Below are positions 50,090-58,500 of a stretch of DNA of 64,000 nt, piece after piece. The DNA lies in NCBI RefSeq assembly GCF_000317695.1, contig NC_019771.1, forward strand, positions 3,414,001-3,478,000, in the 5' to 3' direction. Made by a program: the position numbers and the translations under genes. This DNA comes from Anabaena cylindrica PCC 7122. Its GTDB lineage: Bacteria > Cyanobacteriota > Cyanobacteriia > Cyanobacteriales > Nostocaceae. The notes under the pieces were generated by a model, which worked only from the letters and a program-made list of their open reading frames with translations, was not told the origin of the DNA and searched no databases. How positions within the stretch are numbered: the first letter of the stretch is position 1; every line of letters begins with the position of its first letter.

Positions 50090-50187
50090 GATATACAAAA
50101 TTGTCCCTCCCCAACCCTCCCCTTGCTAAGGGGAGGGTACGTGATAGCGCGGGTGGGGTGTATTTCATGAGCTTGGGAATTGCTATA
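50090..50187 (+). repeat. dispersed 98-bp repeat, copy A
   Basis: It reads GATATACAAAATTGTCCCTCCCC ... GAGCTTGGGAATTGCTATA. An inverted copy with an internal deletion is at 62571-62649. The GC-rich centre (CCCTCCCCTTGCTAAGGGGAGGG) forms a strong hairpin. A related fragment occurs at 34805-34870. Confidence 0.75.
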
Positions 50188-50240
50188 ATCTCCTCCTGAA
50201 GAAATACTTTAATTTAAGCATCCAATTTACACTGAAATAA

Positions 50241-50933
50241 TTACGAAACCTGTTTGATTAAGCGACCATCTTCCATATGAATTATCCGGTCAGCAATATC
50301 TAAAATTCGGTTATCATGAGTCACTATTATAATAGAGCAATTTTGCTTCTTTGCTAATTGGTGCATCAGATTCACAACATCTCTACCTGATTTACTATCT
50401 AAAGCTGCGGTTGGTTCATCAGCTAACACCATTTTGGGATGACTAACTAAAGCACGAGCAATAGCAACCCGTTGTTTTTGTCCTCCTGATAGATCAGAAG
50501 GATAATAATTAATACGATGATCTAATTTAACAGCATTAAGTATTGCTTCTGATTGCATACGTGCTTCCCATTCAGAAACATCTTTTTGTAATTCCAGCGA
50601 CATTTGTACATTTTGTCTAGCTGTTAAAAAATCCAACAAATTATGAGATTGAAAAATATAGCCAATTTTCCGGCGTACTTCCACTAATTGATCATTACTA
50701 GCTCCAGATAATTCTTGTCCAATAAATTTGAGACTTCCCTCCTGAACAGAACGTAAACCACCAATTAAAGTCAATAAAGTAGTTTTTCCTGAACCCGATG
50801 GTCCTGTCATAATGACAATTTCTCCGGAATTAATTGTCAAATTAATGTCAAATAATATCTGGTCACGTATTTTGGCTGTACCAAAATACTGATTTAGGTT
50901 TGTAATTTCCAGAATAAATTTTGATGGCATCAT
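50241..50933 (-). CDS. hgdA: ABC exporter ATP-binding protein, DevA/HgdA type
   Basis: A 230-residue ATPase. Walker A is GPSGSGKTT (about 44-52), the Q-loop is IFQSHNLLDFLTA, the signature is LSGGQKQR (about 148-155) and Walker B is MVLADEPT, with the H-loop in IIVTHDNR. It belongs to the LolD/MacB-like DevA family of heterocystous cyanobacteria. It lies 11 bp after the permease gene. With DevB- and DevC-like neighbours it forms an exporter that works with a TolC-type outer-membrane protein. The position beside hglE matches the hgdBCA arrangement of Anabaena PCC 7120 as I recall it; a DevA paralogue without glycolipid role is the alternative. Confidence 0.8.
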   Translation of the reverse strand: MMPSKFILEITNLNQYFGTAKIRDQILFDINLTINSGEIVIMTGPSGSGKTTLLTLIGGLRSVQEGSLKFIGQELSGASNDQLVEVRRKIGYIFQSHNLLDFLTARQNVQMSLELQKDVSEWEARMQSEAILNAVKLDHRINYYPSDLSGGQKQRVAIARALVSHPKMVLADEPTAALDSKSGRDVVNLMHQLAKKQNCSIIIVTHDNRILDIADRIIHMEDGRLIKQVS

Positions 50934-50944
50934 AGTAAATAGAA

Positions 50945-52117
50945 CTAAAAAATTTCTGCTGGATCTAACTTGCGTAATTTATTTGTAGAGAAAAATCCCG
51001 AAATCAAACACATTAAAATTGCAGAGATTAATACTATTAATGCTTTCTCCATATCCATAATAACTGGTAATTTTGTAGCATTTTTTGCTAAATCATAAAG
51101 TCCTAATGATATAGCAAAACCAGGAATATATCCCAAAAAAGCTAAAATTAAAGCTTGTTGAAAAACAACTCGTAGAAGATACTTATTTTTGAAACCCATT
51201 GCTTTTAAGGTGGCAAATTCAACAAAATGGGTAGATATATTGCTATAAAGAATTTGATAAACAACAATGATACCAACCACAAAGCCCATAATTACCATCA
51301 AATTAAACACAAAACCAATAGGTGTTCTCAAAGTCCAGTAACTTTTTTCAAATTCCATAAATTCTTTCCGAGTCATCACCATGACATCTTTAGGTAACCT
51401 AGCTGATAAATTCGCTATAACTTTTTTTGGATCAGCATCAGGTCTGAGATGAAGCAACCCCATATCTATATTTTCTGCTGCACGCTCTCGGAATATTCGC
51501 ATGAAAGTTGAAGAACTAACAACTAAATTACCATCAACTCCAAAGGAAGGACCGAGACTAAATAAGCCGATGACATTAACTTTGTAACCAACTGTACCCA
51601 GATAACTAAATATTTCCATACTTGGAGATTTATTTTGCTGAAAAGATTCAGCAATTGGCCCAAACTCTGGGCGCGAAGCACGGTCAAAAAATACTTGATT
51701 AGGTATTTCTAGTAACTTAAAATCTTCCTGTAACTCTGGCAATTTTAAAATTGATTTTACTGGGTCAAATCCAAGTATATATATAGGATATTTGCGCCCA
51801 TTAATCGGATTTTTTAATTTAGCGAACTGCACATATAAAGGATCGGCTGATTCAACATCAGCCAAACCCAATGCCTGGTATAAACGATTGCGCGAAAAGC
51901 TTTGATTAGAAGTCAAAGATTGATATTGTGCGCTAATTAAAAACAAATCTCCCTGAAGATGTTTGTGTACCTGTGTAGCACTCGCATAGAGCGCATCTTG
52001 AAAGCCTATTTGCATAAACATCAAAACTGCAACAAAAGCAATTCCTGCTAAAGCTACAAAAAAGCGAACTTTTTGTTTAGCTAGTTGTAGCCAAGCTAGA
52101 GGTATATTAAGAATCAT
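50945..52117 (-). CDS. hgdC: ABC exporter permease, DevC/HgdC type
   Basis: A 390-residue FtsX/MacB-like permease. TM1 is at about residues 18-38 (VRFFVALAGIAFVAVLMFMQIGF), then a large periplasmic domain (DALYASATQVHKHLQGDLF ... RKEFMEFEKSYWTL) and three TM helices in the C-terminal third (FVFNLMVIMGFVVGIIVVYQIL, VFQQALILAFLGYIPGFAISL, ALIVLISAILMCLISGFF), closing with KLRKLDPAEIF, the typical FtsX-family end that meets the ATPase. DevC-type topology. A small gap to the fusion-protein gene (about 120 bp) contains a GGAGTCA heptamer repeat. Confidence 0.82.
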   Translation of the reverse strand: MILNIPLAWLQLAKQKVRFFVALAGIAFVAVLMFMQIGFQDALYASATQVHKHLQGDLFLISAQYQSLTSNQSFSRNRLYQALGLADVESADPLYVQFAKLKNPINGRKYPIYILGFDPVKSILKLPELQEDFKLLEIPNQVFFDRASRPEFGPIAESFQQNKSPSMEIFSYLGTVGYKVNVIGLFSLGPSFGVDGNLVVSSSTFMRIFRERAAENIDMGLLHLRPDADPKKVIANLSARLPKDVMVMTRKEFMEFEKSYWTLRTPIGFVFNLMVIMGFVVGIIVVYQILYSNISTHFVEFATLKAMGFKNKYLLRVVFQQALILAFLGYIPGFAISLGLYDLAKNATKLPVIMDMEKALIVLISAILMCLISGFFSTNKLRKLDPAEIF

Positions 52118-52236
52118 GTTGAAAACCTCTGGGAGTCAGATTACATTTATTGAATTACAGCAGAATTCAGGAGTCAGGAGTCAGGAGTAAAACTGGCTTG
52201 GTGTATGGCTTTGACTTAGATTCTGTACCTCTATGC

Positions 52237-53436
52237 CTAGATCTTGATGATTACTTGTACTTGCAAATTAGTTAAACCTGCAATTCGTTGATTATCTGTT
52301 AATTTATCAACACGAATTTTGACATCAACTATTTTGTTATCTGTATTTGCACCAGGATTGTTATTGAAAATATTTTGTTTACCTACTTGCAATCCGATAT
52401 CTGTAACTGTTCCCTGTACTTTTCCTGCAAAAGCATCAGCAGTGATTGCTGCTGATTGTCCTAAACGCACTTTTTTAATATCGGTTTCGTAAACTTCTGC
52501 TACTACATACATCTGTTGAGTGCGACCTATTTCAGCTATACCGTTACCAGCAATTATTTCTCCTGGCCAAGCATTAATTTTTAACACTTGACCATCTATA
52601 GGTGAACGGACAGAACTTAATTCTAGTTGTGCTTGAGCTTGTTTAACTGATGCTTTTGCACTTTCAACATCAGCTTGTGCAGCTTGCACATCAGTAGGAC
52701 GAATTTCGGCAATACTATTCAATCTAGCTTTGGCTTCAGTTAACTGTTTTTGAAGCGTTTCTACAGTTCGATTTAAGGAAGCCTTAGCTGCATTGAGTTG
52801 CTGTTGTACAGTATCCATTCTTAGACGTTTTGTGTCTGCATCAGAAGCAGAAATAGCACCATCTTGATACAATTTTTGATATCTTTGATGCTCTGTTTCT
52901 GCATTATTTAATTCAGCTTCTAGGCGAGCAATTGTTGCTTTTTGGGTAAAAGTTTCTCCACGCAACTCAGCTTCTAGACGTGCAATTGTCGCTTCTTGAG
53001 CATAGATATCACCTTGTTTTGCCCCTGCTTGTACTTGCTTAAGGCTCGCTTGGGACACTTGTACTTGCCTCTTGGCTTTTTCTAAGGCTGCAAAATTAGA
53101 ATCGTAACTGTCAAGAACAGCTATCACTTGTCCTTGACGGATTTTATCACCTTTATTGATCAAAAGTTTGGTTAGTCTTACACCCCCACCTAGTGAATCG
53201 GGAGCAGACAAACGAATAATTTCTCCCTGAGGTTCCAAACGTCCTAAAGCAGCAATAGCAGTCACTGCTGGAGTTGGACTGCTGATAGGAACTGGAGCAT
53301 TTGTTTTAGATCTTAAATGGAAACGTGAAAGACTGTAGAGAGATACTGCACCAGTAGCTACAGCTGTAGTAATTGCCAAAGTTATCGACAACCAACCTAC
53401 AGGGTTTGTCAATGACTGCTTTTCTTTGTGTACCAT
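52237..53436 (-). CDS. hgdB: HlyD-type membrane fusion protein, DevB/HgdB type
   Basis: A 399-residue periplasmic adaptor. The ATG at 53436 (MVHKEKQSLTNPVGWL) fits the family start; the longer frame to 53466 adds 10 residues of no similarity. A single TM anchor (residues of about 16-36) is followed by a lipoyl half-motif (RLSAPDSLGGGVRLTKLLINKGDKIRQGQVIAVLDS), a long coiled coil (80-240; QVSQASLKQVQAGAKQG..., two ATIARLEAEL repeats), the second lipoyl half (SSVRSPIDGQVLKINAWPGE) and a beta-barrel domain. DevB with DevCA and TolC/HgdD exports heterocyst glycolipids. The two identical ATIARLEAEL units are a small internal duplication. Confidence 0.85.
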   Translation of the reverse strand: MVHKEKQSLTNPVGWLSITLAITTAVATGAVSLYSLSRFHLRSKTNAPVPISSPTPAVTAIAALGRLEPQGEIIRLSAPDSLGGGVRLTKLLINKGDKIRQGQVIAVLDSYDSNFAALEKAKRQVQVSQASLKQVQAGAKQGDIYAQEATIARLEAELRGETFTQKATIARLEAELNNAETEHQRYQKLYQDGAISASDADTKRLRMDTVQQQLNAAKASLNRTVETLQKQLTEAKARLNSIAEIRPTDVQAAQADVESAKASVKQAQAQLELSSVRSPIDGQVLKINAWPGEIIAGNGIAEIGRTQQMYVVAEVYETDIKKVRLGQSAAITADAFAGKVQGTVTDIGLQVGKQNIFNNNPGANTDNKIVDVKIRVDKLTDNQRIAGLTNLQVQVIIKI

Positions 53437-53600
53437 AATTATGCCTTTTAAATTAGCAATTAGCACGTCGCTTTATTCCCCCACAGGGGTTGACAGAAGC
53501 TTCTATCTCTACAAAAGAGATAGAGCAGTACACTTGATAGCATTCCCTGATAACGTCGGTTCGATGTATTTTTCAATGTTTGGCAAAGATAAAGCTAGGA

Positions 53601-53629
53601 AGATGGATATATTGTGAAAATATCCATCT
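53601..53629. promoter_or_regulatory. perfect 10-bp-stem hairpin upstream of the exporter operon
   Basis: AGATGGATAT, loop ATTGTGAAA, ATATCCATCT, about 170 bp before the fusion-protein ATG; a second dyad TCTATCTCT...AGAGATAGA lies at 53502-53524, nearer the start. One may be an operator or a 5'-UTR structure. The rest of 53437-53895 includes a dispersed 75-bp repeat. Confidence 0.4.
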
Positions 53630-53748
53630 ATTCCTGATCCCAAATTTGGATAGTTAGTATTGTTTTAGATTCTGATCACAGCTTCTTGCTGAAAACTGTT
53701 AATCTACCCAAAATTCAAAATCCCAACTTGGTGTTAGCTATATCTGCG

Positions 53749-53815
53749 TAAGGATTCAGGATACAGAATATTTGATATAGCACAGGACTCTTAACAGAAG
53801 AGAAAAATATTCTTC
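53749..53815 (+). repeat. 75-bp dispersed repeat, copy 2
   Basis: GTAAGGATTCAGGATACAGAATATTTGATATAGCAC... to AGAAAAATATTCTTC. It is the same as the repeat at 39000-39080, with scattered substitutions and a six-base deletion. Confidence 0.75.
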
Positions 53816-53895
53816 TTCTTTCTTCCTCATGACTCCTTACATATCTGCTGTGAGTAGAGCTATTGAGTATTTTCTGCATCAGTAAAGTTGCATAG

Positions 53896-54219
53896 TTATT
53901 TGTTGAGCATCACTTCTTTTTTCTTTTTCATAATTGCTAAGTATTCGTTACGAGTACCGTCCACCCGATAATGATCACAAATTTGACAGAGTTTCAGGAT
54001 ATCCAAGCGACTAAATACTTTTTGATGCTCAATTCCGTTGTCGTTACGCCACCGCCAGAAAGTTGTTCTATCAATCCGGCGATCGCTTTCAGGCCATCTT
54101 CGTCTTGATAAGAAATCTACCAATTCATCTTCGTAAAAAGAGTAGCCTTTTGGTAATTTGAGAAGTTCTTCTCTCAACTCATTTAGCGGGATGAGTGGAT
54201 CTAGTTCAGATAGTCTCAT
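53896..54219 (-). CDS. small hypothetical protein with HTH-like segment
   Basis: A 107-residue soluble, charged protein: MRLSELDPLIPLNELREELL, YEDELVDFLSRRRWPESDRR, then IDRTTFWRWRNDNGIEHQKVFSRLDILKLCQICDHY, ending in a Lys-rich tail. The RTTFWRWRNDNGI segment, followed by an LxxLxxxCDxY helix, looks like a MerR-like or other helix-turn-helix DNA-recognition unit. No family is recognised with certainty. It lies between the exporter and the 1.3-kb gap before hglE, transcribed away from hglE, so it could regulate the cluster; that is inference from position only. Confidence 0.6.
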   Translation of the reverse strand: MRLSELDPLIPLNELREELLKLPKGYSFYEDELVDFLSRRRWPESDRRIDRTTFWRWRNDNGIEHQKVFSRLDILKLCQICDHYRVDGTRNEYLAIMKKKKEVMLNK

Positions 54220-55132
54220 GCCAGCAAGCCCTTATATTTTTGTGTAATTCCAATTTTGCAGAATGCTAGACACAATAAGTTTATATTGCATAAATTTGCG
54301 CTGCAAGACTGTACGTTTGAAAGTGGATAGAGCGATGAATTAATAAGGTGTATTTTTACATTTACTCTAACTAACTCTGTATCTACTCACTATGGTAAAC
54401 GAACAGCATGGATTTACCTTTACATTTACATCATTCAATCACACACAATAAACTGATTTATTACCAATTTCAAGCCCTATGCAACAAATATGTCTAAATT
54501 AAATAATTGATTAATTTTGGTAGACTTTAAACTTATCAATAAAATTTTCGCCGATGTTATTCATTAACTAAAAACAAGCTAATGTATTACTGAAAATACC
54601 AATGTATTACTACTTAAGGCATAGTTACAAGTTGTAAAAGTTACAATATAAAAGATGGTTAAGCTAGAAGAAATAATTTTTATAGCGATTAAATATCCTA
54701 TCAAAAATGTTGGCACTAGTCAGAAAAATCTACTTTAAGATAGATGCTTAAAGATAAATTTAATTGGTTTAAAATTTACAGCAGACTTGATTTTTGATTA
54801 CGGTACTTAAGCTAATCTATCTTTAGATAGTGGAGATAATCGCTTAACATACTCTATTGTTTCAAGTGTAAAAAATAACACCCTTTACTGATATATGAAT
54901 TACAAATAAAAGCATTAAATGGTAGGACTAACTTATATTTTTATTAATTACAACACCTTCCTATAGTTAGAGTTTTATTATAATGTCTAAAAAATTATTA
55001 TATAGCAAATTTTGACGTGATTTAAATCAGGGGAAAAAATATTCTTTGTATCCATTTACAGATTAATTGCTAGAGAAAAAAAAATCTGATGGGTAAAATA
55101 TATAAAGATATAGATAATACTTTGTCAAATCC

Positions 55133-55286
55133 ATGCAATTTATATGCAATTTTATGAACAGTCTTATTTGCATGAGTTAATAATAGGAAATAATTGGATA
55201 ATAAAATCTCGCAGTGAGATCGCTCTAGCAACTTTGCAGTCGATATAAATTTATTTAGTTGCATTTAAGTTGCATATGAGTTGCAA
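55133..55286. promoter_or_regulatory. cluster of helically phased TTGCAT/ATGCAA motifs upstream of hglE
   Basis: ATGCAA occurs at 55133 and 55144 (11-bp period); TTGCAT at 55168, 55259 and 55270, and TTGCAA at 55281 (the last three again with an exact 11-bp period, each preceded by AG). TTGCAT is the reverse complement of ATGCAA. The region is within the 1.3-kb gap 54220-55543, about 260-410 bp ahead of the hglE ATG. I see no gene or RNA in the remainder of that gap. Confidence 0.5.
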
Positions 55287-55543
55287 AAGATTTGTCACCA
55301 GTTTAAGATAAACCCAAGCGGCAATTTAATGAAAGTACAGGGGAAAAAATGAAGTTTTCTGGATAAAACTATCCCAGATTGAGCCGCAAAGTCATGCATT
55401 TTACCAAATTTAGACTAGCAATCAATAATTTTTAGCAAAGGGAAGTTTGTTGTCTCTAGTTATTTAATTTTAATGATCTAGATTCACACTACAGCTTTCT
55501 TAGCACCTCTAAATTTCACGAGCAAAATAGTGAATATATAGTT

Positions 55544-58500
55544 ATGGCTGCTTCCAAAATTGAAGCTGTATTGTCACAATTGCAAGATGAAATCAGCAAT
55601 TGTGAAAAGGCTTTGCTCAAGCTTATCAAGAGGAAAATTAATATGTCAGAAAACACAAATTTACTTAGTAAAATTAATACACAATTGCAGCAAACTAATG
55701 TGGCAATTATTGGGATGGCTTCTATATTTCCCCAATCAAAAAACTTACAGGAATATTGGGAAACAATTATTCAGAAAATTGATTGTATTACGGATGTTCC
55801 TACATCACGTTGGAGTATAGAAGATTACTATGATCCTAATCCTCATGCAGTTGATAAAACTTACTCCAAACGGGGAGGATTTCTTCCAGACATTGATTTT
55901 AATCCGATGGAATTTGGCTTACCTCCCAATATCCTAGAGGTGACAGATATTTCCCAATTACTCGGTTTGGTAGTTGCAAAAGCGGCGATGAAAGATGCTG
56001 GATATGGTGAATCTAGCCAGATTAACAGTGAGATCTACGATCGCACTGGGGTAGTATTAGGAGTAGCCATTGGTCGGCAGTTAGCAGTACCTTTAGGTGC
56101 AAGGTTGCAATACCCAATTTGGGAAAAAGTCCTGAAAAACAGCGGTTTATCAGACCAAGACACCGAAAAAATCATTCAAAAAATCAAAAGTGCATATGTG
56201 CAATGGGAAGAAAACGCCTTCCCCGGAATGTTAGCTAACGTCATTTCTGGGCGTATCGCCAACCGTCTCGACTTGGGAGGGATGAACTGCGTAGTTGATG
56301 CAGCTTGTGCCAGTTCCTTAGGTGCGTTGAGAATGGCGATTAGCGAATTAGTTGAACATCGCGCCGACATGATGCTGACTGGCGGAGTTGACACCGATAA
56401 CTCGATTTTCGCCTATATGTGTTTTAGTAAAACTCCAGCTATTTCCCCTGGAGAGAAAGTCAAACCCTTCGATGCTGAATCTGATGGCATGATGTTGGGT
56501 GAAGGGGTAGGAATGTTAGTACTTAAGCGGTTAGAAGATGCAGTCCGAGATAGCGATCGCATCTATGCAGTTATTAAAGGAATTGGTTCTTCTAGCGATG
56601 GTAAGTATAAAAGTATCTATGCACCACGTTCCGAAGGACAAATCAAAGCCTTGCAACGTGCTTACCAAGAAGCAGGAATTTCCCCCGCTAGTGTGAGTTT
56701 AATTGAAGCACATGGAACGGGAACAATGGTAGGAGATCCTACAGAATTTACATCTATCAAACAGTTTTTTGGTGAAAACAATTCCAAAACCCAACATATA
56801 GCTTTAGGAACTGTTAAATCACAAATTGGACATACCAAAGCCGCAGCCGGTGCAGCAAGTCTCATTAAAACAGCTTTGGCATTACATCACAAAGTACTAC
56901 CACCCACAATTAACGTTACTAAACCACACCCAAAACTAAATATTGAGAATTCCCCATTTTATTTAAATACAGAAACTCGTCCTTGGATTAGTAGCCAACC
57001 TAGACGGGCTGGGGTGAGTGCATTTGGTTTTGGAGGCACAAATTATCACGTTGTTTTAGAAGAATATGAAAACGAACATGATCAATCTTATCGGCTACAC
57101 AATACTCCCAAATCAATCCTATTATCCGCACCCACAACTCCAGAATTATTGTCTCGTTGTCAAGAAATTTATCAACAACTAAAATCAGATCAAAAACAAC
57201 TACGTTACCAACAAATAATCACAGAATCTGAAACCTTAGAAATCCCCATCAACTATAACAGAATTGGCTTTTTAGTAAATAATTGTACACAAGCAGAAGA
57301 ATTTTTACAACTTAGTATTGACCAGTTAAAAAAACAGCCCAAAGCCGAATCATGGGAACATCCCAAAGGAATTTACTATCGCCAAACGGGCATAGAAACT
57401 AAAGGTAAGATAGTTGCCTTATTTTCTGGACAAGGTTCCCAATATTTAGACATGGGCAAGGAAGTAGCAGTTAACTTTCCTAACCTACGTCAAACCTATG
57501 CTCACATGGATAAATTGTTATGTAAAGATGGGCTAAACCCTCTATCTGAAGTAGTTTTTCCACACCCAGTTTTCGATGCAGAACAAAAGAAACATCAGCT
57601 AGAAATACTACAAAAAACCGAATATGCACAACCTGCAATTGGTGCTTTCAGCGCAGCTTTATACAACATATTAAAACAAGCCGGGTTTAAAGCTGATTTT
57701 GTGGCCGGTCATAGTTTTGGAGAATTAACAGCTTTGTGGGCTGGGGGAGTGTTGAGTGAAGAAGATTATTTCTTCCTAGTGACGGCCAGAGGGAAAGCAA
57801 TGGCTACATCCCCAGAATCTGATCCAGGGGGAATGTTAGCAGTTAAAGGTGATGTTGGTCAGTTGCAGGAACTAATTAAAAATTTCCCCCAAGTTGCTAT
57901 TGCTAATTGGAATTCTCCAAATCAAGTGGTATTAGCTGGCAAAAAAGTAGAACTTGCCCAAGTGCAGAATGTTTTAAAAGAAAAGGGATTTTTGACATTT
58001 TTATTAGGAGTTTCCGCAGCTTTTCATACACCATTAGTAGCCCATGCTCAGGAACCTTTTTTGCAAGCAATTGAGAAAGTAAATTTCAACGATGCTAAAA
58101 TTCCGATTTATACCAATGTTACAGGTGAACGTTACCCTAGTGATTCCTCAAGCATTCAAAAAATTCTCAAGAAACATCTGCTAAATCAAGTTCTATTTCA
58201 ACAGGAAATTGAAAATATATATGCAGATGGAGGCTATTGCTTTATTGAGTTTGGCCCCAAAAATGTTCTGACCAACTTAGTCAAAGATATTCTGAATGAT
58301 AAACCACATATAGCCGTAGCTTTAAATGGGAATCATGCTAAGAATAGCGACTTAGTTTTACGAGAAGCAATAATACAATTGCGGGTTGTTGGTTTACCTC
58401 TACAAAAACTCGACCCCTACCAAATTGAAACAAAAATTACTCAAGTTGATCAAAAGAAGGTTTTAAACGTGCGGTTAAACAGTACCAATATCACTGACAA

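Noticed and set aside
53426..53617. 63-codon plus-strand frame at the start of the exporter operon
   Set aside because: It overlaps the 5' end of the fusion-protein gene in antisense and ends in a hairpin; no protein features.
55070..55264. 64-codon minus-strand frame in the hglE upstream gap
   Set aside because: It spans the TTGCAT motif cluster, has a biased, low-complexity composition, and no Shine-Dalgarno or family resemblance.
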